Shown here piece after piece: positions 1 through 11,706 of a stretch of DNA of 64,000 bases. Source of the DNA: Dryas octopetala. Taxonomy: Eukaryota > Streptophyta > Magnoliopsida > Rosales > Rosaceae. The position numbers and the translations under genes were made by a program. Position 1 is the stretch's first letter; each line of letters opens with the position of its first letter. The notes beneath the pieces are model-generated. The model was not told the DNA's origin. It ran no database searches and was given only the letters and a program-made list of their open reading frames with translations. The DNA lies in the NCBI GenBank assembly GCA_963921425.1, contig OY992839.1, forward strand, positions 2,668,501 to 2,732,500, read 5' to 3'.

Positions 1-1990
1 GGCCAGGTTGATGTCGAAATTCGTCATTTCGTGGTTGAATCACAAACGCGTTTATGGTTTACTTAACTACGGTGCTTTGGTGGCTCAGTTTTTTAGCGGA
101 AGTGTGGATTTTAGTGCAAAGAGCATGTCCATTGATCATATTCTGTAGACTGGGGATAAGTTGTATCACATATGATGCTTGCCAAAAGAATGTACTTCTG
201 GGACTCTAGGCATGGTTTAACTTCACATTGGTTGACAATTGTTTGATTATTTCTCTTGAGAGTTTTTCCAAAATATCATAGTCATTTTTCATGATTGCTT
301 ACTTCAAAGCTCCAGGACTTGGGGTCTGTTTGATATTGACAGATTGGATTATTTTTCTAAATGATTTAAGTGTTTGATATCCTTCTCAGGTGAAGGTTTT
401 GCTTCTGGAAAAATAAGTCTTGGAGAAATAGAGGTTTTCAAGATCACCAGATTTGAGTTCATCTGGGCCTGCACTCTGTCAGAGGACAAGAAAAAAAGTG
501 TTACATTTTATAAGCCAGTGGGAATACCTGATGGATTCCATAGCATTGGTCACTATTGCCAACCTAATGATCAGCCTTTACATGGTTTTGTTCTCGTGGT
601 TAGAGAAGTGGATTTTCCAGAAACATCTGATGTTTCGGAGCGTGTCAAGTCACCAGCTCTCCGAGAACCACTTGATTACACATTAGTATGGAGCCCTGAT
701 GACGGGAGTGAGGAGAAGTACGGTGCATATGGCTACTTTTGGCTACCTCAGCCACCTGAAGGTTACAAAGCAATGGGCTTTTTAGCGACTAGTAAGCCTG
801 ACAAACCTGGGTTGGATGAAGTGAGGTGTGTTCGAGCTGATTTAACTGACACATGTGAAACTTACAGAACAATCCTTAACACCAGTACAGCATCTCCAAA
901 CCTTCCTTTTCAAGTTTGGAGTACGAGACCACGCCATCGGGGAATGACGGGGAAAGGGGTTTCTGTAGGTACATTTTTCTGCAGCAGCTACTGGAGCATT
1001 GGAGAGGATCTGCATATTGGATGCTTGAAGAATCTGAATCCTAAGTTACCTGGAATGCCAAATCTCGATCAAATTCATTCACTTATCAATCATTATGGAC
1101 CCACTGTTTTCTTTCATCCAGAAGAGGTCTACTTGCCATCTTCTGTATCATGGTTTTTCAAAAATGGAGCACTATTGTACAAAAAGGGCGTGTTGGAGGG
1201 AGAAGCTGTTGATGGTAGGGGCTCAAATTTGCCTGGTGGGGGGACAAATGATGGGGAGTTTTGGATAGACTTGCCGAGTGATGGACGAAGAGATAAGGTA
1301 AAGCATGGAAACTTGGAAAGTGCAAAACTTTATGTTCATGTGAAACCAGCTCTTGGTGGGACTTTTACTGATATTGTAATGTGGGTATTTTGTCCCTTCA
1401 ATGGACCAGCCACTCTCAAATTTGGACTTATGGATATCCCTCTTAGCAAGATGGGACAGCATGTGGGTGACTGGGAGCATTTCACACTCCGCATATGCAA
1501 CTTTACAGGAGAGCTTTGCAGTATATACTTCTCGCAGCACAGTGGTGGTGAATGGGTAGCTCCATATCATTTGGAGTACATAGATGGGAATAGAACTATT
1601 GTCTACTCATCGAAAAATGGACATGCGAGCTACCCTCATCCTGGGATGTACCTTCAGGGGTCGGCAAAGCTTGGGATTGGAATTAGGAATGATGCTGGTC
1701 GAAGTAATTTCTCTGTTGATTCAAGCGTCCAATATGAAATTGTTGCAGCCGAGTATCTTGGAGACGGGGTTGTTGTTGAGCCAGGTTGGCTGCATTTTAT
1801 GAGAGAGTGGGGTCCGACAATTGTCTACAATTCAAGAACTGAGCTGGATAAGATCATCAATATTTTGCCTGTGGTGGTTAGATATTCAGTAGAGAACATT
1901 TTTGATAAATTTCCAGTTGAGCTTTATGGGGAGGAAGGTCCCACTGGACCAAAGGAGAAGAACAATTGGGTGGGGGATGAAAGATGGTAG
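1..1990 (+). CDS. DUF946 / Vps62-family protein, 5' end outside window
   Basis: The exon at 390-1990 encodes about 533 residues of the plant DUF946 (Vps62, PF06101) family and ends in a normal stop. Family hallmarks are the start [13 protein letters not shown], then [23 protein letters not shown] and the tail WVGDERW. The acceptor is the AG at 388-389. It requires a preceding exon ending in a single carried base. The first six bases of the window, GGCCAG followed by GT, fit this exactly: they read (t)GG CCA G, giving W-P-G, and Arabidopsis members have a WPQG stretch here. I therefore infer an intron at 7-389 and a first exon lying mostly outside the window. Family members are usually about 550-580 residues. 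The molecular role in plants is unclear; the name comes from yeast Vps62 in vacuolar sorting. Sure of the family, less sure of the exon-1 edge. Confidence 0.85.
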
Positions 1991-2833
1991 CCCTGCTAGT
2001 TTAGTAGTGACAGAACAGAACCCACCTTCAAGGATCACTGTTGTTTCATCCTCTGCAGATGTTGTGTTGGTTAGTGAATCGTTGAGTTTCATGGGCAGCC
2101 TTGTTATGAGTTGTAACTCTATGTATACTTGTCATTTTTGTGTATATAATTTATAAGATAATTTGAGTAGGTCATCTCATGGTGCTATTTTTTTGGTCTC
2201 AAAGAAAGCTAAATTTCTAATGCCGACAGTCTTTGTTGTCGAGTGAACCACCAATACACTCACTTTCTTTATTATATGAGGAAGAAAGATACCAACTTGA
2301 GACATGTCTAACCTGATACACACTTGTTTTTGAGACAAATTGTCCACAACCTAACCGATAACGTATCTTTTAAGTGGCAAGGGTACACATGCTACTTGTG
2401 TAGTTGTGAATTATTTCTATGATAAACAAAGCAAATTACATTAGTAAGAAAAACCATAACAAAAGAAAAATAAATTAAACAATGGGTAATAAGAAGACTA
2501 GGTGAGTGGGCAACCATCAAGCACACCCAAAATGCATGAAAATTCCATTTAAAGCTCTTCAATGTTTGGTATGTGTCTCATTTCAGTCCATAAACTTTAG
2601 AATTCATTTAATTCCTAAACATTCAGTCGTTAGTTTGTCAAATTCTCAACTTTTTGTTAATAAATTTAACAGAAGTTAGGATTTGAATCAACTCAGCATA
2701 CAACTATAAGTTTAAGGGGTTATATAGCATCTTTGTGAAGTTGCTAAAATGATGCATGATCCAAAAGTCAATTATTAAAAAAAGAAAAGAAAAAGAAGCA
2801 TACTAATGAAATTTACCAAGTACAAGGAACTTT
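1991..2833. other. Intergenic DNA, 3' of the DUF946 gene
   Basis: Probable 3' UTR of the DUF946 gene up to about 2160, then AT-rich DNA. The stretch at about 2570-2760 resembles generic plant repeat remnants but has no defined ends. No gene seen. Confidence 0.5.
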
Positions 2834-3081
2834 GGCTATGTTTGTTTCACCGTGCTAGCTAGTGTTAGCTAGGATTGTGTTAAATAACACCCTATGCCCA
2901 TGTTTGGTAGCAGCAGGTATTAATTTAAGTAGGATTAGATAGCACCGTGTTTCTCAAAAAGCCTTGCTACGCCTTCTTATTTAACACGGTGCAAATGAGG
3001 GGCGCTATTTAGCAACCCGTTAGAGGCTCACTAAATAGCACACAGCCTTCTCGATCTTGCTCGCGCCTTCATCAGGAGTTC

Positions 3082-3130
<49 letters not shown>

Positions 3131-3907
3131 CTCTCAGTCTCTCTCTCGCTCTCACTGTATCAGATTGGGTTGGAATTAATATACTGGGTTTTTTTTTTTT
3201 GATCGACATACTGGGTTTTCCAATTTTTCTGAGTTTTTTCTTCCATTTTTTCTTTGGGTTTCTTCTTGGATTATATGAGTAATAAATTAATTGTTTGTCT
3301 CGTGTGATTGCTAAGATGTATCTGCCTTGTAAAATGTTTGGGCCTTGTATATAAATTAATTAATATACTGGTTTTTTTTTTTTATCGACATACTGGGTTT
3401 TCTTTCCAACTTTTTTATGGGTTTTGTTCTTATCTTTTCCCTTCTGATTTGTTTTTCCTCCGAGTTTTTTCTCTGCTCATCAATGGCTTTGGAGTTTGGA
3501 ACAACACATGACCTCTTATCCAGCAAGTGCAATTGTTAGCATAGGATTATTGGCCATATTATTTTTTAGGATAATTAAAAAAAAATTAGGATTATTGGCC
3601 ATATCATCTTTGAATTTGCAACATTTTATTAATTTATTTCAAAATAAATAAATAAATAAAAGTTAATTAGCTATATTATTTTTTAGGATAATTAAATTTT
3701 TTTATTAATTTAAAAATTAAATTAATTATAACTTAGTCCGATTATGTACTAAACACAGAATAGTGTTATTTAGCTTATCCAGCTTCATAGTCCGACACAG
3801 CACCAAACACAGAATAACATTAGTCCAGCTTACTCCAGTCCAACACTATTCAGCATAATCCATAAGAATAGTCCAGTCCAACACAGTCCAGCGTGTCAAA
3901 CGTAACC
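2834..3907. mobile_element. Probable non-autonomous PIF/Harbinger-like element (1.07 kb)
   Basis: The left end reads GGCTATGTTTG and the reverse complement of the right end reads GGTTACGTTTG. The similarity continues imperfectly for about 40 bases (for example ...GTGTTAGCTAGGATT against ...GTGTTGGACTGGACTATT). Both ends are flanked by TTT (2831-2833 and 3908-3910), compatible with a 3-bp target duplication, although the classical Harbinger site is TTA/TAA. The interior has no credible gene. It holds a (CT)n tract, two copies of a poly-T motif next to ATACTGG at about 3180 and 3365, and two copies of a GGATTATTGGCCATAT motif. The TIRs are diverged, so the element looks old. A remnant of another class is possible. 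Confidence 0.45.
3083..3126. repeat. (CT)n microsatellite
   Basis: Pure CT dinucleotide run of about 44 bp, followed by an imperfect CT-rich tail to about 3150, inside the 2834-3907 element. Confidence 0.95.
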
Positions 3908-4103
3908 TTTGTGTCTAAATTATCTAATCCATCAAAAATATATTCCAAACCAAGCTATGGACCATGGGCCTGGTGACTATATGGGCCTCAGTTCCAGACA
4001 CGTTTCGGCCCATATTCTTTACCTTAAAACGGTGAAAACGGTCCAGTCGGTCGGTGTTTGTAAGCGAAGGGCAGCAGACCACACCATACGAGAGAGTAGA
4101 GAA

Positions 4104-6202
4104 ATGCTGGCGCGGAGGTTTGTTTCGTTGTTCAAGAGCTCCTCAGCAGCATCACAGTTTTCCAGGTCCAATTTCTGTTTCTTCAGTAATCTTATTTCCC
4201 AATTTGAAATTCTGATTTCCATATTTCACTTTTTTGGTCAAAGTTAATCAATTTTTTAGCGACTCTCTCATATACTATAATGGGCTAAATTTAATTTTCA
4301 AGCTGTTTGTTTGCTGAGACAAACTTCGTTAAAAGAAAAAAAAAAACAAACCGAAAACTTCAAGTCTTTTGTGCATGAAAGCATCAAAAAACATGAGGCA
4401 GTTTTGTGTTGAGCTCACTTTAACTAAAGGATTCCAAAATTTATATTTATTTCAATTATTTTCTCGGCTATTAACTCAGCTACCGATCTTTGATTCGAGT
4501 ATGAACAATGTGGGAGAACAGTGTATAAACTTATGAGAAAATGGCACTGACTAGTCTTATTTTGTGATTCTTATTGAGACCCATTTCGTAGTTTTGTAGT
4601 TCTGAGGCCATGTAATATGAATGCATCCCTTGTTTCAATTATCCTGAACTTGATGATATGTGACTGATAAGATAGCTTGCTGCAGTTCGGCAAAGACCGT
4701 GGATGAAGGGAAGAGCAAATCATTCGGTCGGAAAGCAGTGTCTTTTCTTTTGATTACTACAACGGGCGGTGTTGCTTTGAGTGCTCTTGATGATCTTGCT
4801 ATTTATTATAACTGTAGCAGGTACATTTCGAAGTTTATGGGACTAATTTCTTTTCTTCTGTCTTAAAACAATGTTATACATCTGCTTGCTCAAATACGGG
4901 AGAGGCTTAGATGGTTTGAGTCTGGATACTTCTAATTTGGAACTAAGCTCTTAACTGAATAGGTGGTTTTCATTTTTTGTGTTTGCAAATAGTTTGGCCC
5001 AATTGTATGACTTTTGGTATCCTAATTAGATCAAATGTACAATCGACAGCTTGGTTAAATGAATTTTTAGCATTGTATTTATATCTGTCAGATTTATATC
5101 ACAAAAATCCTTGTAAAAAGCATATAGATTACAAATTTGATTGTGTGTGTAAGAAGATTGAGTGAGGCAGAGGGAGAAATGAAAATTTTTCTTGGAAGGG
5201 GTTAGAGAGAGGTCAAGGAAAACCCTAAACCATTTCAATGTCCCATATGTATACTTAATCTAAGGTTTAATTATTAATCAATTGTCTGAATTTTGCAGGA
5301 AGGCCATGGAGAAAGCCAGTCAGAACCCAGCAATAGTAGAAGCTATAGGAGAACCTATAGTGAGGGGCCCATGGTACAATGCATCACTTGCCGTGGCTCA
5401 TAAGAGGCACTCTGTATCTTGCACATTTCCTGTGTCTGGACCACGAGGTTCAGGAGTCTTCGAGGTGAAGGCTGTACGTAATGGAGGTTTGTACTGATTT
5501 ACATACACAAACATACAGACAGTCATGTGTGCACACACAAGCACATAAAATAAAGGCATATGTTCTGCATACCCGTATATCTTATTTGGTGTTTAGATTC
5601 TCCTTCATGCTATTTCATGTGTGCTACTTGATTTTACATCTAAAACCATAACAGCAGTACATAGAATCTATAAGCATCCTCTTGTTGATCTGTAATTCTT
5701 CTCCTTGGCAATGCTGGATCCTTTCCAAATTGGTTTGTCTGGATCAACCAGTCCATTTGAAGTTTTTATATAAAGGTTTTTGTGAAGAACAACCTTCGGT
5801 GTTCTTTTGGTCAATTAGAAAAATGTTCATAACCTATTTAGACTATTTTGTGTTTGATGCTTGTGTTAAACTACATATGTCAGTTTCATGGCCAAAAAAA
5901 ATAATACATATGTCAGTTCTTACCGAAAAAAAAAAAATTCATATACCAGTTGGGCTTTGATGGTTCTTTTAATAATTTTAATGAGCGCCTTTTTCTTCAC
6001 AGAGGACACCTGGCTTTCATATCTCCTCTCTCGTGATTGGGACATCCTACTCATGGATGCTCTCCTCCATGTTCCTGGAAATGAAGAGAAGCAGCAAACA
6101 ATGCGGATTAGTATCTCCGACGGTTCTCCAGCTCCAGCTTCAGCTTGTACGGCATGCACCAGGTCCAGCCCTCAAGAATCAGAGAATCCAGAGAAGAAAT
6201 GA
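4104..6202 (+). CDS. COA1-like cytochrome c oxidase assembly protein
   Basis: Four exons join in phase: 4104-4165, 4686-4820, 5299-5486 and 6003-6202, giving 194 residues. All introns are GT-AG. The N-terminus MLARRFVSLFKSSSAAS is basic and serine-rich with no acidic residue, as expected of a mitochondrial presequence. One hydrophobic segment (about residues 35-58, AVSFLLITTTGGVALSAL) is followed by a soluble domain with GPWYNASLAVAHKRHSVSC and GSGVFEVKAVRNG, then WLSYLLSRDWDIL. This is the plant family annotated as cytochrome oxidase complex assembly protein 1 (Coa1, PF08695). Inferred role: an inner-membrane factor for complex IV assembly. The tail after about residue 165 is low-complexity (many S, P, E). 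An AATAAA signal lies near 6554. The start was chosen because it opens the presequence and fits the exon-1 phase. Confidence 0.75.
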
Positions 6203-8073
6203 AGTAATAAAACTTAACAGTATGCAAGAGTTTCTGCCCATTTAAATTATCTTCTTTCATATAAAACTTGGTAGAGTGATAGTAGTATAGAAATTTTTTC
6301 AGAGGGACTTACACTTGAGCAGAGTATTTTGCAGAGGAGATGATAGATAGCTTTGGTTTTAGTTTTATATTGCACAGCATCACAGTACTCATGGTTGGTG
6401 TGGAGTGGAAGTTTTGGTTTATTTAGTCTTGGGCCTGGTATGAGATAGTGGTAGTGAGATGGGCTTTACTTTGAGACTCTTCATAACTTGTTATGCCAAC
6501 CAAATCTTGTAAAGCCCATAAACATTCCACTAAATCAGTTTCCTTTTTCCTTCAATAAAAGTTTCCGTTAGAAGGTTCTATGCCGAAATTGTCGAATTCG
6601 AGTAGTCATTTTCTTAATTTCTGGAAGTGTAAGATTTATGTTAAAAATATGTTCAATTTTTTTTTTATAGGTGTAAGATTTAAGTCGAAAATTGGATCAA
6701 TTTTTATAGGTGTAAGATTTAAGCAAAATACAAACGCTAATGATGAATTGATTTTTGGGTACACAATTCATGATTTCAACGAAGACAAAGATGAAGGCTA
6801 AAAAAATTGTGCCTTGATTTGTCCTATTGGGAGATAGATGTCAAGATTGATCCGGAAAATGACCTCCCACAAAATTTCATCATTTTTAATTGCTTCATCT
6901 AGTTATTTTGTTTGATCATTAAAAACAAAATTTGGGCGTCTTCAAATTATAACTCATTCAAAACATCGATTTAAGTATATCAATCCAACCTTCACTTTGG
7001 GATCCACCTTCTATGATGCTACAACACCAAAAGTAATCATTCTTCTTCATCAAGCTGGGATGTTTTCTAATAAAATGAATATAAATATATTTAAACTAAT
7101 AGCCAGTTTGTAAAGAAATCACATTAACCATTATGAAAATTACTAATTCTAAAACCTCATCATTAATAAACTTATCTTAATTTGATGTTATTTATTAGTG
7201 GAGATGTGGGAAGATACTTTAACTTGTTCGTTCATTTCTCATTATTTAATTTTGGTTGGCAAAATTGCACATCACTTAATTGACATAATTGTTCCCCCTC
7301 CTAATTAAAGACCTGGGGGACCGTGGAAAAAATATGATCGTGCGGGCATAGGATACAAGACAGCAGTACACGTGGCAAAACAAGGACTTGAACACGCTTT
7401 TTTAATTAACTCTAAAAAAAATTATTTCGTAATTGTAACACTATATAATATAATGATGTGGTATCATCAATTTATTTCAATTATAACACGTGAGCGATTT
7501 TAATAATTTTTTCTTAAATTTTAGGATTTATCCTAAATTTTAAAATTTTAAAAATTAATTATCATATACGTATTATAATTTGAATAAATTAATAATACTA
7601 CATAATTATAATTATATCAGGTGTGGTCTAATCACACATAATAATTTTTTCATCTGAAAACCTGGCCAATCCGGCTTTCCGATTGTCTGTTGAGCTGTCA
7701 ACATTTAAATCCGATGTTCGCTGGTTTCCACGTGTCATAAGATACGTGATTGCTATGGCAGGACCCACGCGGTCCTAACTCCAACGTGTCGAGAACTGTG
7801 ATGCGTGGACCCATCTTGTCGGGTTGTCGTTGGGAGCGTATGGGTTGCGGGTCCTACTCTCTCCCATTCGATAAATAATACGATAATATCGTTTCTCAGT
7901 TCGTTCAATTCTTTTCGCGATATATAACACAGACTTTGATATTTAAGCCTGTGAAACCAATAACTCGGACAAAGACGCCGATAAATTGAAATTACGAAAA
8001 TCGGGTCAGATGCAAGAAAGGATATTTGATGGAGGCGCACAAGCAGCCAGTAGACAGAGGTGGGTCATACACA

Positions 8074-8117
<44 letters not shown>

Positions 8118-8489
8118 CTCCACCACACCAAACCAAACCACAGGAGCAAACCTACTACCTTGCCCTTCTTCACTTTCCCAAAACCGACCAAACAGGACAT
8201 AAAGGATTGTTCAACAAATTGTGCACAAGAATTGCACAAACGACCGACAAAGTCTCCATCTTTGTGTCAAAATGTGCAAGGATCACTGCCCCAAGCAAAC
8301 CCCACTTCTCCTTCTACTTCGTCTTTGTTCCTTTCCTTCTCAATCTCTTGCTTTAATCCAACTTTTCTTCTTCAAAGCAAGCCTCTCTTGATTAGCTTAA
8401 AAAACCCATTTTATAGGTTCTGGGTCTGAGCTAGCTAGCTAGCCTCTGAGCTTTGAGATTGAATTTAGGTAGAAAGAGGAAGGATTTCA
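6203..8489. promoter_or_regulatory. Intergenic DNA and probable promoter/5' leader of the Aux/IAA gene
   Basis: The left part is 3' UTR and AT-rich DNA. A short direct duplication of ATAGGTGTAAGATTTAAG lies at about 6668 and 6707. The right part is less AT-rich. It contains an ACGTGG core near 7371, a TGTCGG auxin-response-element core at 7817-7822 and its complement CCGACA at 8244-8249. From about 7980 the DNA is pyrimidine-rich and looks like a transcribed leader. The elements are short, so each could occur by chance. Confidence 0.4.
8079..8111. repeat. (CT)n microsatellite in the Aux/IAA leader
   Basis: CT dinucleotide run of about 33 bp, roughly 380 bp upstream of the Aux/IAA start codon and probably within its transcribed leader. 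Confidence 0.9.
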
Positions 8490-10794
8490 ATGCAGGGTGT
8501 TTTGGGTAGTGGTGGAGGGGTTTTATCTGGGGTTTCAGCAAGTGAGTCTATGTCAACGCTCTCAAAAGAGGACAACTTGGCCATGTCTTCTGAGGACTCT
8601 TCTACCCCAGATGAGTCTGACCTTGAGCTTTGTCTTGGCTTGAGCCTTGGTGGTGGTGGTGGTTGTTTAGGGAAGGCCCAACAAGGCCCAAGGGGTCAAT
8701 ATGCTAGGATCTTGACGGCTAAGGATTTTCCTTATGTGGGTTCATCGTCTTCTTCTTCTTCCTCATCATCAGCTTCTTCGTCCTCTTCTTCCTCTTCTTC
8801 TTTGAGCAGTGCTAATGTCACAGCTGGGACCAAGAGAAGTGCTGATTCTGTGGTAGCCGCTAATGGTGCCAGGTAAGAGTAAGACTGACTCAAAAGATAT
8901 AGTTTTTTGGGCATTTTGTATGTAAGCTCCAGTGATTGTTGGTTCTAGTTTTAGGTACCTTAGGCTTTATATATAATACTCTTTTTACTCGGGCTCTCAT
9001 ATTGCACAAAACAAATTTCTGTTACTGTTGTTGTTGTTGTTTCCCAAATTTGGTCTGGATCATGTTTTCTTCCATTGGTTTGATTTTGTGACATACTTCT
9101 ATTTTTCTCGTTTGTTGTTAGATTTTATTGACTAATAGTTATAGGGATTCTCTTCATATTTTTCTTCAATGATTTATGTTGGTCCAAATTAGAAAGGGTT
9201 GTTGACTAGACGTCTTGACCCCTTTCTCCAGCTTTACAGCCTGCACTATTGGCTCTAAGGCACTCCCCTAAGTCTTGGACATTTTGGCGTAGGTTGAAGC
9301 CCCTTCATGAAATCGAAGAGCCGATCCTCTTCCGTCATAAATGTCCAACTTAGCTCAATGCACAAATATCCTTGCTGGAAGCATTGGTTTCCATATTGGA
9401 ATTATAACAATAGCGTACATCAGAACAACACTATGGTTCTACATTAAAACAATAGTGTACACACAATCATACTTGTGATTTTGCAATCAAACATTATAGT
9501 AGTTCTTTTTCTTTTCATTTTTGTTTGAGGTAGTATGAATTATATAGTGGTTGTTAGCTGCTGTCCTTTTCATTTTAGTTTTTGTTTTCTTCTCTGATGG
9601 GATTGCGTTTTTTGCTGGTCTGGTGTCATATTGAAGCAGTCAGGTTGTGGGATGGCCTCCTATCAGAGCTTATAGAATGAATAGCTTGGTTCACCAAGCG
9701 AAATCTTCTGCCACCGAAGTGTTTAACTCAATGGATGAGAGAAGTGAATGCAAGAATATTGTGGGTAAGGTTAACAATGGAGGTCACAAGAACAATGGAA
9801 ATGCTGAGGAGAAAGGGAACCTCAGAAGTTCCCTGTTTGTGAAGGTGAATATGGATGGAATTCCTATTGGGCGGAAGGTTAATCTAAGTGCACATAGCTG
9901 CTATGAAGGCCTGGCACAAACATTGGAGGATATGTTCCATGGACCCTCTACACATGCTAATTCAATACGTTAGTACTTTTAGCCTTTCTATTTTGGTATT
10001 TAAATTGAAGAGTTCATGGGTTAGTCATTTGTTATTTGAGTTTTTACTTCACCAAAATTCTATATTTCTATATAGGAAAATTCAAAAGTTATTGGTCTTC
10101 TGAATATGTTGGGATTAAAGATATTACTCAAAAAATCCATGGTTTTTATTTAGCCAACATGATGGAATTTAATTATATTAGCTGATTAGGGATGGAACTT
10201 TTATTTGCTTATTGACTGATGGTGGTATTATATCTATAATTGGGTTCAGGTGGTCAAGAGCATGATATAATGGTGGGAGCAACTAGACCCTCAAAGTTGC
10301 TGGATGGATCATCTGAGTTTGCGCTAACTTATGAAGACAAAGAAGGAGACTGGATGCTTGTTGGGGATGTTCCTTGGGGGTAAGCTTTTTCAATAATCAA
10401 TAGAGCATGTGGGGCCTGTGTGTGCACAAACACAAATATCTAGACTTGACCGCAGTAATTATCTTCTTATATATATAATTCTGTGTTAGAAGAATTAGGT
10501 GTCTACATTTTAAAACCCATCTGTGAGTGACAATGTATGGTTTTTGAGTCATTGCATTGGTTTTCTAACACCTTGTGCATTTTTACTTATTTTGCATTCA
10601 GGATGTTTCTTAGTTCTGTGAAGAGGTTAAGAATTATGAGGAAATCTGAGGCTAATGGACTTGGTATGTATATGTGCAAGAAGCGCCAAATTTGCCTTTG
10701 AAACTTGCCATTTCATCTGATTCTAACTATTTTAATTTAATTTGCAGCTCCATTACAGGAAAAGAATGCAAGGCAGAGATGCAAGCCAATATAG
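8490..10794 (+). CDS. IAA11: Aux/IAA auxin-responsive repressor, IAA11 type
   Basis: Five exons join in phase: 8490-8872, 9640-9968, 10250-10379, 10602-10663 and 10748-10794 (316 residues). Domain I is the EAR repression motif LELCLGLSL (residues 45-53), which recruits TOPLESS co-repressors. A serine-rich linker follows (about residues 84-105). Domain II is the degron [14 protein letters not shown] (about residues 130-143), the site recognised by TIR1/AFB with auxin. The C-terminal PB1 region (domains III/IV) carries [19 protein letters not shown] and [16 protein letters not shown], ending in [11 protein letters not shown]. All four domains are intact, so this should be a normal nuclear, auxin-degradable repressor of ARF transcription factors. 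The Ile after WPP and the [11 protein letters not shown] linker place it in the IAA10/11/12/13 group. The symbol is by resemblance; paralogue identity is not proven. Confidence 0.92.
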
Positions 10795-11706
10795 ATCCAT
10801 TTCTCATAACTTCAGTAAGAAAGACAAACTGTGCTTGAAAATGTACAAAGTGGATGAAACTTATAGTTGGAGTATTTGGAGAGGGAGATAAACCTCTGGT
10901 TTTTTTTGTTCATTTTTTGTTGCTGTCGAATGTCATTTCATTTTATTTTTGCTACGCCTTCTCCGGGAGTTATCTCCCTGCTTTTGCAAGTCCACAGGCA
11001 TCTTAATTTTCAATGTAATGCTAATATACACATGCATACTTTTGGTGAATGTTGTTGATGATGTATATATGGTTATACTAAATTGCTTTTGTCTGCTCAG
11101 CTGATGGGCTCTTCTCCCCCTTTTTAATGGAGAGAAATTGTGTGATATAATGGGAATTATCATTGTTGTAGCAGGACTTGATGAAATTTCAATAGCATAT
11201 TAACAAAACTGCTTAAACTGAAATTTGTAAAAATTCTCTGTTATTGAAGTCTGGACTTTTGGATATTTAGATAGAAAACCTGACCCGAAAAGCGAAAAAA
11301 GAGAGAAGATTCATGAAATGGCTTGTTGGTGTTTGTAAGAAATATGAAAATGATGAGGGAGAGAGAGAGAGACCCCTGTTAGGTTAAAAATCTCTACCTA
11401 AGAGGGGCAGATGGTGGTGATGGTGCACCAGTGGAAGAAAACATCCAATATTTAAGCACAAGCAAAGCCCTTCAAAATTGCAAATAAGTTAAGGAAAAAT
11501 TAAGCTCTAGGCTTATTTTATACTTGAATGTTATTCTAATAAAGGGTACAATAGGTATATGCCCGATTCTCTGATTAAAAATCTTTGCTTCTTACACCAA
11601 CATATGAACGAATAATTGATTACAAACATTAACAAAAACGCAATCTTACATACAACATGAAAAATCAAATTAATAACATACATTTAGGGAACTCAAAATT
11701 CTGTCC
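10795..11706. other. Intergenic DNA between convergent Aux/IAA and receptor-kinase genes
   Basis: Holds the 3' UTRs of the two convergent genes and a short GA tract near 11361-11370. No gene seen. Confidence 0.5.

Noticed and set aside
6580-6801. 73-residue frame in AT-rich DNA after the COA1-like gene
   Set aside because: Contains the short duplication at 6668/6707 and low-complexity sequence; no family resemblance.
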